Counted from the first letter of the stretch, positions 1-8,760 are shown. The stretch is DNA of 64,000 bases from Empedobacter stercoris (GCF_020281205.1 NZ_JACXZC010000011.1:1-64000); one strand, 5' to 3'. Numbers and translations are program-made. Notes: generated by a model not told the origin, from the letters alone.

Positions 1-105
1 AAATTGCTTTGTTTCATAATTATCCCTAAGTTAATAAACTATATTTTTAAACGTTCCGGTTTTTAGGGAAGATTACAATGTTAAATTATTATACATTCAT
101 TTGAG

Positions 106-134
106 TTGATTGTTTAAATAAAGGTTTATTTTTG
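106..134 (+). promoter_or_regulatory. Putative Bacteroidota promoter of the M28 peptidase gene
   Basis: TTG at 106-108 and TATTTTTG at 127-134 are separated by 18 nt. This fits the Bacteroidota sigma-A consensus TTG-N17-21-TAnnTTTG. The box ends 19 nt before the ATG at 154, leaving a short leader. It is a sequence match only; no start site is mapped. Confidence 0.5.
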
Positions 135-153
135 GGAATCGTTAAACTCATAT

Positions 154-1098
154 ATGAAAAATATAATAGTCCTTCTTTCTTTGATTGTTGCAACTAAATC
201 TTATGCACAAGTTATCGAAGTAAAGAATCTTAAAAAGCACATTTATTACTTTGCCGATGATAAAATGAAAGGTAGAGGAACGGGAAGTGATGAAAATTTG
301 AAAGCTGCAAAGTACATTGCCAAAGAATTCAAAAAATATAAACTACAACCGTTAGGAGAAGATGGTTATTTTCAGGGATTTGATGCAAAAGTGAGAAAAG
401 TAAAAGTGGTGGATAGTATTCGCTCCGCTAAAAATGTAATTGGTTTTTTAGATAACAAGGCGAAAAAAACGATAGTAATTGGTGCACATTATGATCATTT
501 GGGCGAAGGAAAACAAGGAAGTTCGTTAGCGAAAGACAGTTATGGAATTATTCACAATGGTGCTGATGACAATGCTTCGGGAGTAGCAGGTTTGTTAGAA
601 CTTGCGCGAGTGTATAGTAAAAATAAAATTACAGAACCTGTTAATTTTTTATTCATTGCTTTCGGTGCTGAAGAGTTAGGTTTGGTAGGTTCTCGACATT
701 TTGTCAAACATCCGACGTATGATTTAACTAAAATTCATTGGATGTTGAACATGGATATGATTGGTCGTTTGAACAAAGAAACAGGTGTTTCGATTATAGG
801 TTATGGAACTTCGCCAACTTTTGAAACAATTTTCAATGAGATTGATTCCACGAATTATGTCAAATTTTATACAGGATACGAGGGGAGAGGTGGATCGGAT
901 CAAACTTCTTTTTACGAAAAAGATATACCTGTTTTGTTTTTTCATACGGGTGGACACGATGATTATCACAAACCAACTGATGACGCAGAAAAAATTGACT
1001 ATACTTCCTTAAAAGCTATTTTATTGCTTGAAAAAGCTGTAATCGAAGGAAGTTTCAAAATAGAGGAAATGCCTTTTCGAAGTACAGATAAAGAATAG
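154..1098 (+). CDS. Secreted M28-family zinc metallopeptidase
   Basis: 314 residues. An N-terminal signal peptide (hydrophobic residues 4-13, cleavage probably after the Ala-Gln near residue 19) sends it to the periplasm or outside. The M28 aminopeptidase core is easy to read: His112 in GAHYDHLG, Asp139 in GADDNASG, the Glu pair 173-174 in GAEELG, Asp201 in NMDMIG and His272 in DDYH match the two-zinc ligand set and the catalytic Glu of the family. By family knowledge it removes N-terminal residues from peptides, but the exact substrate cannot be read from sequence. It stands alone, with its own promoter, and converges on the efflux operon across a bidirectional terminator. The ATG chosen is the one that gives a proper signal peptide. 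Confidence 0.92.
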   Translation: MKNIIVLLSLIVATKSYAQVIEVKNLKKHIYYFADDKMKGRGTGSDENLKAAKYIAKEFKKYKLQPLGEDGYFQGFDAKVRKVKVVDSIRSAKNVIGFLDNKAKKTIVIGAHYDHLGEGKQGSSLAKDSYGIIHNGADDNASGVAGLLELARVYSKNKITEPVNFLFIAFGAEELGLVGSRHFVKHPTYDLTKIHWMLNMDMIGRLNKETGVSIIGYGTSPTFETIFNEIDSTNYVKFYTGYEGRGGSDQTSFYEKDIPVLFFHTGGHDDYHKPTDDAEKIDYTSLKAILLLEKAVIEGSFKIEEMPFRSTDKE

Positions 1099-1100
1099 AA

Positions 1101-1133
1101 AAAAAAACGAGCGATAAATATCGCTCGTTTTTT
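1101..1133. terminator. Bidirectional intrinsic terminator
   Basis: Inverted arms ACGAGCGATA (1107-1116) and TATCGCTCGT (1119-1128) are flanked by an A-run on the left and a T-run on the right. It can therefore stop the peptidase transcript rightward and the efflux operon leftward. Confidence 0.85.
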
Positions 1134-1154
1134 GTAATTAAATTAGTGAAAGTA

Positions 1155-2291
1155 TTATTCTTCTTCACCTTCATTTTTCATCGCATTCAATAGATTATAA
1201 GATCCTTTTGCTATATAAACCTTATTTGAGTTTTGAGGCGATTTGATTTCTACCATTTTATTTGATGAGATTCCGATTTCTACAGGAACTAAACGAAATT
1301 GATTTTTGTTTTGTCTTTCGAAAACATAATCTTTACCTTCAAATTGAACAATTGCTTCTTCTGGCAACACATTTGCATCCAAAGAGTTTACTTCTAACTC
1401 AATATTAAAGTACATATTAGCTGTCAGACGTGTTCCATTTGCATTGGTAATTTTAGCAAAAATATCTACTGTTCCATCTTCATTTACTTGGTTAGAAATA
1501 GACGTTATTTTGGCATCCAATTTTTGATCAGGCTTCGTATTGGTATAAGCTTTTAGAGTTTGTCCAATCTGAATATTACCCAAATCTTTTTCAAATACTT
1601 TTACGTTCAATAAAGAACGATCTGGATTAATAATTTCTAACATCGCATCAGCAGGTGAAATGTATTGTCCTTTATTTGCAAAAACTTGACTTACCATTCC
1701 ACTGATTGGTGCATAAACATTGATGGTACGACGAATGTTACTCAATGAAACCGAAGATGGATTGATGTTCATTAATCGTAATTTTTGTTCCAACGAACTT
1801 TTTTTCACCATTAACGATTGACGCGTTGCTTTGGCTTGTTGCATCACCTTATCACTTGCAGCTTGCTCAGCATTCAACTCTTTTTGACGAATATAATCTG
1901 CATTTGCCTGCTCTAATAAAGCTTTTGTCGTTAAATAGTCTTCTTGCATTTGGATATATTGCGGATCTTCTAAAACGACCAAAACTTGTCCTTTATTCAC
2001 ATAATTTCCTGGAATAAGGGCAATTTGTTTCACATAACCACCAAACGCATTCGTAATCGAAATTGTATTTTCAGGCGTTACTGCTGTTTTCGCATTCAAA
2101 CGAATAGTTGTTGGTAAATTTTGATGTTGAAACGAAACCGTATCAATGTCAAAATTCTTTAATTGTGCATCTGTTAATTTCAAAATAGAAGTCGAAACTT
2201 CTTCTTTTTGATTTTCTTGTGGTTGTGCTTCTTCTTTGCTACAACTCATAACAACAAGAGCTGTACAAAGCATTAAAATATATTTTTTCAT
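1155..2291 (-). CDS. RND efflux periplasmic adaptor lipoprotein (CusB/CzcB type)
   Basis: 378 residues, membrane-fusion protein of a tripartite heavy-metal pump. The start is a lipoprotein signal peptide with a lipobox ending VVMSC (Cys17), so it should be anchored in the inner membrane facing the periplasm. The middle shows the typical order: barrel/lipoyl half-motif (GGYVKQIALIPGNYVNKGQV, about 85-104), alpha-helical hairpin rich in Gln/Ala/Glu (about 115-180), second lipoyl half (VYAPISGMVSQVFANKGQYI), then the beta-barrel domain. It follows the pump gene by 1 bp, so the two are surely cotranscribed. The metal is not determined by sequence; Co/Zn/Cd or Cu are the usual options for this family. 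Confidence 0.9.
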   Translation of the reverse strand: MKKYILMLCTALVVMSCSKEEAQPQENQKEEVSTSILKLTDAQLKNFDIDTVSFQHQNLPTTIRLNAKTAVTPENTISITNAFGGYVKQIALIPGNYVNKGQVLVVLEDPQYIQMQEDYLTTKALLEQANADYIRQKELNAEQAASDKVMQQAKATRQSLMVKKSSLEQKLRLMNINPSSVSLSNIRRTINVYAPISGMVSQVFANKGQYISPADAMLEIINPDRSLLNVKVFEKDLGNIQIGQTLKAYTNTKPDQKLDAKITSISNQVNEDGTVDIFAKITNANGTRLTANMYFNIELEVNSLDANVLPEEAIVQFEGKDYVFERQNKNQFRLVPVEIGISSNKMVEIKSPQNSNKVYIAKGSYNLLNAMKNEGEEE

Positions 2292-2292
2292 G

Positions 2293-5200
2293 TTATTCTG
2301 CGGTATAATAAGTCATTGCGGCATATGCCTGTTCACGTAAATTTTTAGCTTCTAAAAATGTTGTTTTCACTTCGATGATTTGATTATTTAAAATCACCCA
2401 ATCCAAAAAGTTTATTTCTCCTTCTAACAATTGACGATTAATCGTTTTTTGTAAATCATTGGATGCTGGAAGTTGAGTTTGTTCATAATCATGGACGATT
2501 TCATCATACATATTGACTTGATTTTTTAAAACATCATAATCTTGTTGCATTTTAGCTTGTTGCAAGATGTAAGCTTGTTTTGCAAGATCAACCTTAACTT
2601 TCGATGCCTCTATAGATGAGTTAATTCCACGATTAAACAAAGGTAGACCAACACCAACTTGAAATGAATTGTATCGATTGTTGTCTAAATCAGAAAAACT
2701 TTGATTAGAATAACCTACCGTAAATACAGGAACTTTTTTCGATTTTTCTACCTCAGTTTCTAATGTAGAGGTTTGTATCGTTTCCTCTGCTAATTTTAAC
2801 AATGGATGAGAATTTGACACAGCAGTACCTGCAATTTGACTCCAATTTACACCATCTTGAGTTGGATAAATTTTAGCTGTAGAATTCGTTAAAAATTGGA
2901 TTTGTCGTGATGAGTTTTCTAATTCAACATCCATTAACTTGAGTTGATTCTGAATCGATTTTAATTGAATAATTGCTGTTGAAACTTCACTACGATTCGA
3001 TTCTCCTTTTTTCAGACGTAGATTAGCTTTCTTTAAAAACTCGTCATAAATTGCTTCGTTTTCTTTTAATAAATCCTTTTTAGATTCATTGTTTTGCATG
3101 TTTACATACAAATTTGCTAATCGTTGTTTGATCTCAATTTTTGTTAATTTTTCATTTGCTTTCGAAGCATTAATCATTTGTTCGTTTAATGCTTTTTGAC
3201 GTTTGAAAACGATAGGAAATTGAAAAGATTGTGATACTGAAATGACATTATCAAACTCAGCAGAATTGACTTGTCCAAATTCAGTCGAGATATCCAAAGG
3301 AGAAAGTGAACGATTCGCATAGATATTTTTCTCGTGATAAACCGTATTCAATTCAGCTTGTTTCACTTCAAGATTATTTGCATCCGCCAAAGCAACAACT
3401 TCATCAAAGCTCATACGGTTTTGTGCTTGAGCAGAAGCTCCAAACATTGTAAAAACAATAACTAAAGCAGCAGGAAGCGCTTTTTTATTTATTCTTTTCT
3501 TTTTAAAATGAATATTTTCGAACATAACATATAAGATTGGTAAAACAAATAAAGTTAGGAAAGTAGCACCCATTAAACCTCCAATTACGACTGTTGCTAA
3601 CGGACGTTGCACTTCGGCACCAGAACCATTACTGATTGCCATTGGTAAAAATCCTAAAGAGGCAACTGTTGCAGTCATTAATACGGGACGAAGACGTGTA
3701 CGTGTTCCCATAATTACAATTCGAGTCGTATTTTTGATGCCATGATCACGCAAACGATTATATTCTGAAATTAAGACAATTCCATTTAAAACAGAAATCC
3801 CAAATAGCGCAATAAAACCTACACCCGCACTAATACTAAAAGGCATATCACGTGCAGCTAAGAATAAAATTCCACCAATAGAGGATAGTGGTATAGCTGT
3901 ATAAATTAATAAACTTTCTTTAACTGATTTGAATGCAAAGTATAATAATATAAAAATTAGGATTAATGCAATAGGAACGGCGATACCTAAACGCGCTTTG
4001 GCATGATTTAAGTTTTCGAAAGCCCCACCGTAGGTAGCATAATAACCTGTAGGAAATTTGATTTTTTCATCAACTTTTTGTTGTAATTCTTGAACAACAC
4101 TTTCTACATCTCGATCTTTTACATTAAAACCAACAACAATTCGTCGTTTTGCATCTTCTCGTTGAATTTGGTTTGGCGTATTTTTATATTCCACTTTAGC
4201 CAATTGATTCAAAGGGATTTGTACTCCAGAAGCAGTAGGTATCAATAGATTTCGAATGTCGTCTATATTGGTGCGTTTATCTTCTGCCAAACGAACAACT
4301 AAATCAAAACGTTTTTCACCTTCGAAAACCATTCCTGTGGATTGTCCAGCAAAAGCCATATTGATAATTCGATTTGCTTCACCAACAGTCAATCCATATT
4401 GTGCTAATAACCCTCGATCAAACTCGATTACTACCTGTGGGATTCCATTAATTGGTTCGATATACAAATCTTGTGCACCTTCAACCGTATTAATTATTTT
4501 TCCTAATTTGGCAGCATTACTCGCTAAACTATCCAAGTTTTCACCAAATATTTTTACGACAACATCTTGACGCGCACCAGTCATTAACTCATTGAAACGC
4601 ATCTGAACAGGGAATTGAAAACCAGTAGAAAGCCCTGGAATATTTTCTAAAGCTTTGCTCATTTTGTCTGATAATTCAGGGAAAGTTGTTGCAGAAGTCC
4701 ATTCTTTTTTCGGTTTAAGAACAACAATCATATCACCTGTATCCATTGGCATAGGGTCAGTAGGAATTTCACCACTACCAATTTTGGTTACTACCATTTC
4801 AACTTCAGGAAATTCATCTTTTAAGATTTTAGCAGCTTTGGTTGTATATTCTTTGGTTGTCGAAAGATTACTTCCAGGTAAAACTCGTGCTTCAACAGCA
4901 AAATCGCCTTCTTCTAAAGCTGGAATAAATTCACCACCTAAACGAGACATGACAAAGATTGCAATTGCAAAAAGCGAAAAAACAACAACTAAAATAAGGT
5001 TTTGAAGGCGTAATGCTTTCATTAAATATTTTTGATGAAAAACTTCAACTTTTGCCATTACACGATCCGAAAGATTTGGTTTTACTTTCTTCTTTTTACT
5101 TAAGAATAAACTGGTCATCATTGGAACATAAGTCAACGAAAGAATAAACGCTCCGATTAAAGCAAAAGCTACAGTTTGCGCCATTGGTCTAAACATTTTC

Positions 5201-6621
5201 CCTTCGATTCCTTGTAATGTGAAGATTGGTAAATAAACAATTAAGATAATAATTTGACCAAAAACCGCTGAATTGACCATTTTTTTAGCAGAAGAACCAA
5301 CCGTTTGATCCATCTCTGTTTGCGTTAATTTATTCTTCAACCCAAACTTTTTATTATGTGCCAATTGATGCATAGCGGCTTCAACAATAATAACTGCTCC
5401 ATCGACAATTAATCCGAAGTCTAATGCTCCTAAACTCATTAAATTTCCTCCAACGCCAAAGATGTTCATCATGATTATAGCGAATAACAATGACAAAGGA
5501 ATGACAGAAGCAACAATGAATCCGGCACGTAAATTTCCTAAGAAGATAACTAAAATAAAAACAACGATTAAAGCACCTTCAAGTAAGTTGGTTTCTACAG
5601 TTCGAATAGTATTATCAACCATTTTTTTGCGATCCAAGAAAGGTTCAACTATCACACCTTCAGGTAACGTTTTTTTAATTTCGTCGATACGTTCTTGTAC
5701 ATTTTTGACAACTTCATTACTATTTGCACCTTTCAACATCATAACAACTGCACCAGAAACTTCTCCGGTATCGTTATATGTCATTGCGCCATATCGTGTT
5801 GCAAAACCAGTTTTAACATCCGCTACATCTTTCAGTAAAATAGGTGTTCCGCTTTGAGAACGTTTCACTAAGATATTTTCGATATCTTCTATTTTACCTA
5901 TTAAACCTTCAGAACGAATGAACAATGAAGTAGGGCCTTTTTCAATATAAGCTCCTCCTGTATTTTGATTGTTCTCACTTAATGCATCAAACAAATCATT
6001 GATGGTTAGGTTAAACGATTGCAATCGTTGTGGATCAATTGCGATTTCATATTGTTTTAGTTTTCCTCCAAAACTACTGACATCAGCTACGCCAGGAACC
6101 CCTAAAAGTTGTCGACGTACAATCCAATCTTGAATGGTTCTTAATTCTGTTTCATCATATTGGTCTTCATAACCTTCAGCAGGTCGAACGACATATTGAT
6201 AAATTTCACCTAAACCTGTAGAAATTGGACCAAGTTGTGGTTCACCAATTCCTTCTGGAATATCGTTCTGAACTTGTAATAGTCGCTCACTAACTTGTTG
6301 TCTTGCCCAATAAACATCTGTTTCATCATCAAAAACGATGGTAACTAAAGATAAACCAAAACGTGAAAAACTTCGAATTTCCGAAATTCCACCAATATTA
6401 GAATTGGCTTGTTCGATAGGGAAAGTCACCAAACGCTCAATATCTTCTGCACTAAAAGAAGGCGCAACGGTGATAATTTGTACCTGATTCGATGTGATGT
6501 CAGGCTGTGCATCGATGGGTAATTTTGTTGCGTCGTAAATTCCAAATATCAACAACGCGACAGTAAACAAACCCACGATAAATTTATTCTTGATTGAAAA
6601 ATCAATAATTTTATTTAACAT
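2293..6621 (-). CDS. CusA/CzcA-type RND heavy-metal pump fused to a TolC-like outer-membrane factor
   Basis: 1442 residues, about 400 longer than an ordinary CzcA. Residues 1 to about 1034 are a full inner-membrane RND proton antiporter with 12 predicted helices and two large periplasmic loops, ending in the last helix near Met1033. After a basic linker (HFKKKRINKK) comes a second hydrophobic stretch (about 1048-1060) ending in ASAQAQ, which looks exactly like a signal peptide with an AxA cleavage site. It is followed by about 375 residues of outer-membrane efflux (TolC/OEP) repeats rich in coiled-coil heptads. Pump and channel are thus one polypeptide in the sequence. Families of about 1440 residues with this layout occur in Bacteroidota. 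The adaptor gene follows by 1 bp and a small exported protein gene precedes. Substrate: a divalent or monovalent heavy metal, not resolved. Confidence 0.92.
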   Translation of the reverse strand: MLNKIIDFSIKNKFIVGLFTVALLIFGIYDATKLPIDAQPDITSNQVQIITVAPSFSAEDIERLVTFPIEQANSNIGGISEIRSFSRFGLSLVTIVFDDETDVYWARQQVSERLLQVQNDIPEGIGEPQLGPISTGLGEIYQYVVRPAEGYEDQYDETELRTIQDWIVRRQLLGVPGVADVSSFGGKLKQYEIAIDPQRLQSFNLTINDLFDALSENNQNTGGAYIEKGPTSLFIRSEGLIGKIEDIENILVKRSQSGTPILLKDVADVKTGFATRYGAMTYNDTGEVSGAVVMMLKGANSNEVVKNVQERIDEIKKTLPEGVIVEPFLDRKKMVDNTIRTVETNLLEGALIVVFILVIFLGNLRAGFIVASVIPLSLLFAIIMMNIFGVGGNLMSLGALDFGLIVDGAVIIVEAAMHQLAHNKKFGLKNKLTQTEMDQTVGSSAKKMVNSAVFGQIIILIVYLPIFTLQGIEGKMFRPMAQTVAFALIGAFILSLTYVPMMTSLFLSKKKKVKPNLSDRVMAKVEVFHQKYLMKALRLQNLILVVVFSLFAIAIFVMSRLGGEFIPALEEGDFAVEARVLPGSNLSTTKEYTTKAAKILKDEFPEVEMVVTKIGSGEIPTDPMPMDTGDMIVVLKPKKEWTSATTFPELSDKMSKALENIPGLSTGFQFPVQMRFNELMTGARQDVVVKIFGENLDSLASNAAKLGKIINTVEGAQDLYIEPINGIPQVVIEFDRGLLAQYGLTVGEANRIINMAFAGQSTGMVFEGEKRFDLVVRLAEDKRTNIDDIRNLLIPTASGVQIPLNQLAKVEYKNTPNQIQREDAKRRIVVGFNVKDRDVESVVQELQQKVDEKIKFPTGYYATYGGAFENLNHAKARLGIAVPIALILIFILLYFAFKSVKESLLIYTAIPLSSIGGILFLAARDMPFSISAGVGFIALFGISVLNGIVLISEYNRLRDHGIKNTTRIVIMGTRTRLRPVLMTATVASLGFLPMAISNGSGAEVQRPLATVVIGGLMGATFLTLFVLPILYVMFENIHFKKKRINKKALPAALVIVFTMFGASAQAQNRMSFDEVVALADANNLEVKQAELNTVYHEKNIYANRSLSPLDISTEFGQVNSAEFDNVISVSQSFQFPIVFKRQKALNEQMINASKANEKLTKIEIKQRLANLYVNMQNNESKKDLLKENEAIYDEFLKKANLRLKKGESNRSEVSTAIIQLKSIQNQLKLMDVELENSSRQIQFLTNSTAKIYPTQDGVNWSQIAGTAVSNSHPLLKLAEETIQTSTLETEVEKSKKVPVFTVGYSNQSFSDLDNNRYNSFQVGVGLPLFNRGINSSIEASKVKVDLAKQAYILQQAKMQQDYDVLKNQVNMYDEIVHDYEQTQLPASNDLQKTINRQLLEGEINFLDWVILNNQIIEVKTTFLEAKNLREQAYAAMTYYTAE

Positions 6622-6720
6622 CGTAAAATTGTATAGATTAAAAATGTGCTATATATAAAATGTAAATAGCTGAAAAATGGATAAATTAAACGATCAATTT
6701 ATCTTGAAAATCTAAATGTA

Positions 6721-7101
6721 TTACGCTTGTTTTGGCGGTTGCCAAATAGAATCTAAATAATGCGAATAAAGAAAATCTTCGTTAAAAGATTTAATAGAGT
6801 TAGTTGATATTTCCTTATCTAAGTGGAGTACATCAAACAAGATAATTGGAGAATAGAAAAAGTCAATATGAACAGTTTCTATTTTTACGAAAGGTAGTTT
6901 TTGATCAGTTTCCCAGTCGTCATCCACTTCATGACCTCCGTAATGGTGTACCAAAAAGACTTTCATTTCATGGATAAAATCTCCTCCGGTGTCATGCTCG
7001 ATGAAATGAGAAATAAGCACAGGCAATTTATATAACTGACAAAATTGAGTAGATGTCGTTATGTACAAAAAAATTAAAATCTTTGTAGCCCATATCTTCA
7101 T
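6721..7101 (-). CDS. Small exported protein of the metal-efflux operon (SIWQPPK C-terminus)
   Basis: 126 residues, no assigned function. A hydrophobic N-terminus (about 6-22) predicts export or membrane anchoring. The body holds many His/Asp/Glu residues (LVHHYGGHEVDDDW, HFIEHDTGGDF, QKLPF) and the last residues are SIWQPPK followed by QA. From memory, small proteins with a Gly-Gly-Asp/His-rich body, a KLPF motif and a C-terminal WQPPK commonly lie directly upstream of CzcCBA genes in Flavobacteriia, and this position fits (99 bp before the pump). A metal-binding periplasmic accessory role is inferred only. A -7 box lies 4 nt before the ATG, implying a leaderless transcript. Confidence 0.75.
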   Translation of the reverse strand: MKIWATKILIFLYITTSTQFCQLYKLPVLISHFIEHDTGGDFIHEMKVFLVHHYGGHEVDDDWETDQKLPFVKIETVHIDFFYSPIILFDVLHLDKEISTNSIKSFNEDFLYSHYLDSIWQPPKQA

Positions 7102-7105
7102 ACTA

Positions 7106-7113
7106 CAAAAGTA
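7106..7113 (-). promoter_or_regulatory. -7 promoter box of the efflux operon, directly abutting the ATG
   Basis: On the minus strand the box reads TACTTTTG (TAnnTTTG consensus). Four bases later the ATG of the small exported protein begins at 7101, so transcription should start at or next to the start codon. No good TTG is seen about 19 nt upstream; palindromes at 7134-7177 occupy that zone instead. Confidence 0.5.
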
Positions 7114-7133
7114 TTGATTTTAAATCTGATATT

Positions 7134-7151
7134 AACAGTTGTTGTACTGTT
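7134..7151. promoter_or_regulatory. Inverted repeat AACAGT-N6-ACTGTT (candidate operator)
   Basis: Perfect 6-bp arms at 7134-7139 and 7146-7151 lie 20-40 bp upstream of the -7 box of the efflux operon, where a repressor or activator would act. No metalloregulator gene is present in the window, so the binding protein is unknown. Confidence 0.4.
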
Positions 7152-7156
7152 ATTTA

Positions 7157-7177
7157 TCAGTTTTATATTAAAACTGA
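7157..7177. promoter_or_regulatory. Inverted repeat TCAGTTTT-N5-AAAACTGA (candidate operator)
   Basis: Perfect 8-bp arms (7157-7164, 7170-7177), six bases beyond the AACAGT dyad. Both contain CAGT/ACTG half-sites, so they may be two sites for one regulator of the efflux operon. A terminator is unlikely, since no gene ends here. Confidence 0.4.
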
Positions 7178-7296
7178 AAGTTTTTTATCAATACAAATTA
7201 CGAAGCTTAATCTTTTTTATTGCATAATCTAAAACAGATATGGACATCATTTGGTTCTGAAATCATTGCAAACGTTGAAAATAGTGAGTTTCTATT

Positions 7297-7326
7297 TTGC
7301 TCAATCGGAAAAAGTTTCTATCTTTG
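7297..7326 (+). promoter_or_regulatory. Putative promoter of the hmgA transcript
   Basis: TTG at 7297-7299 and TATCTTTG at 7319-7326 are spaced 19 nt apart, a full match to the Bacteroidota promoter pattern. The predicted start near 7331 gives a leader of nearly 190 nt before hmgA that contains a 33-codon frame and a palindrome. Confidence 0.6.
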
Positions 7327-7345
7327 AGTTAACCACAGAAAAGAA

Positions 7346-7447
7346 ATGCAAACAATTAAAGTAAATATAAAACCTTTATTTGTTGGAATGAATAAGCAAA
7401 CTTCTGCTTTACTTTCCAAAATTGTATTTGCTCAATATTCACTTTAG
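7346..7447 (+). CDS. Possible 33-residue leader peptide upstream of hmgA
   Basis: An ATG-to-TAG frame of 33 codons begins about 15 nt after the predicted transcription start and ends 70 bp before hmgA. The peptide is basic in its first half (four Lys) and ends FAQYSL. I do not recognise it. It may be a translated leader that tunes hmgA expression, a tiny orphan peptide, or a chance frame; with no homologue known to me the last remains quite possible. Confidence 0.25.
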   Translation: MQTIKVNIKPLFVGMNKQTSALLSKIVFAQYSL

Positions 7448-7466
7448 AATATTGCAGATTATTTGT

Positions 7467-7481
7467 TGACGAAATTCGTCA
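7467..7481. promoter_or_regulatory. 15-bp palindrome TGACGAA-A-TTCGTCA before hmgA
   Basis: A perfect 7-1-7 inverted repeat lies 36 bp upstream of the hmgA ATG and downstream of the predicted promoter. Its length and odd centre resemble operators of dimeric regulators such as Lrp/AsnC or MarR types. It would also form a hairpin in the leader RNA. No run of T follows, so it is not a typical terminator. Confidence 0.45.
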
Positions 7482-7517
7482 TCTATTTTACCTTTTCATC
7501 AAAACAACAAACAAAAT

Positions 7518-8675
7518 ATGCCACTTTATCATCATTTGGGAGAATTTCCACAAAAGCGACATACTGTATTCCGAAAACCAAATGGAGAATTATATGCAGA
7601 AGAATTAGTTTCTACGCATGGTTTCTCGAGTACGTATTCTAACGTTTATCACTGTTATCCGCCAACTTTGGTTAAAGAAATTAATGAACCTTATTCGGTA
7701 GAACCGAAAATAGCTCGCGCAAAACATTTAAAACATACTTCTTTAAAAGGGTTTAAAGTCAAACCAACAAAAGATTATTTAGCATCTCGAGTACCCGTTT
7801 TAGTTAACAACGATTTGCATATTTCATTAGCAGCGCCACAAGAATCAATGACAGATTACTTCTATAAAAATTCTATGGCGGATGAAGTGATTTTTATTCA
7901 TGAAGGGTCTGGAACTTTAAAAACAGGTTATGGTCAAATTGATTTTGAATATGGTGATTATTTAGTGATTCCACGTGGAATTATTTATCAACTTCATTTT
8001 AATGACGAAAATAATCGATTATTTATTACAGAATCTTTTAGCCCTGTAGAAACACCTCGTCGTTACCGCAATCATTTTGGTCAATTAATGGAACATTCTC
8101 CTTTTTGTGAGCGAGATATTAAACGTCCTCAAAATCTCGAAACGAATGATGAACACGGGGATTTTAAAATAATGATTAAAAAAGAAGGATTGATTTACCC
8201 TTATGTTTATGGTACACATCCTTTCGATTTTGTTGGATGGGATGGTTATCATTATCCTTGGGCTTTTTCGATTCATAATTTCGAACCAATAACAGGTCGT
8301 ATCCATCAACCACCTCCTGTTCATCAAACTTTTGAAGGAGCAGGATTTGTAATTTGTAGTTTCGTTCCCCGCTTATTTGATTATCACCCGAACGCAATTC
8401 CAGCACCTTACAACCATAGTAATGTAGATTCAGATGAAATTTTATATTATGTAGACGGTGATTTTATGTCGAGAAAATCGGTTGAGAAAGGACAAATTAC
8501 CTTGCATCCAGCAGGAATTCCACATGGACCACATCCAGGGACAGTAGAAAAATCGATTGGCGCAAAAGAAACACACGAATTAGCTGTGATGATTGATCCA
8601 TTTCGACCATTAATGTTAACAGAGCAAGCGATAGAATTAGAAGATCCAGATTATTATAAATCGTGGCTTTATTAA
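7518..8675 (+). CDS. hmgA: Homogentisate 1,2-dioxygenase
   Basis: 385 residues. Opens the ring of homogentisate to maleylacetoacetate with O2 and Fe(II), in the cytosol, as the step after HPPD in tyrosine degradation. The C-terminal cupin carries the iron ligands expected from the human enzyme: His300 (PYNHSN), Glu307 (SDEILYY) and His336 (IPHGPHPG). The signature run GWDGYHYPWAFSI is at 240-252. It is shorter than the 430-445 residue eukaryotic enzyme, as usual for this bacterial branch. hppD follows 206 bp downstream. The next enzymes, maleylacetoacetate isomerase and fumarylacetoacetase, are not in the window. Confidence 0.96.
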   Translation: MPLYHHLGEFPQKRHTVFRKPNGELYAEELVSTHGFSSTYSNVYHCYPPTLVKEINEPYSVEPKIARAKHLKHTSLKGFKVKPTKDYLASRVPVLVNNDLHISLAAPQESMTDYFYKNSMADEVIFIHEGSGTLKTGYGQIDFEYGDYLVIPRGIIYQLHFNDENNRLFITESFSPVETPRRYRNHFGQLMEHSPFCERDIKRPQNLETNDEHGDFKIMIKKEGLIYPYVYGTHPFDFVGWDGYHYPWAFSIHNFEPITGRIHQPPPVHQTFEGAGFVICSFVPRLFDYHPNAIPAPYNHSNVDSDEILYYVDGDFMSRKSVEKGQITLHPAGIPHGPHPGTVEKSIGAKETHELAVMIDPFRPLMLTEQAIELEDPDYYKSWLY

Positions 8676-8730
8676 AGGTTATGAATAGTGCGATTAGAGT
8701 TTTGTTCTAAGTTCTAAGATGTGGATTTTA

Positions 8731-8758
8731 TCATTCTGAGCTTGTCGAAGAATCTCGA
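8731..8758 (+). repeat. REP-like intergenic repeat, copy 1
   Basis: ATCATTCTGAGCTTGTCG (8731-8748) continued by AAGAATCTCG. It has the same skeleton as the copies at 22868 and 23592 (TCAT-N2-TGA-N-CTTG ... GAATCTC). From memory, repeats of this kind are widespread between Bacteroidota genes. It lies between hmgA and hppD. Confidence 0.65.
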
Positions 8759-8760
8759 AA

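Noticed and set aside
3460-3540. Assembly artefact joining pump and TolC genes
   Set aside because: The frame is open and coherent through the junction, with a sensible linker and signal-like helix, and fusions of this length occur in the phylum.
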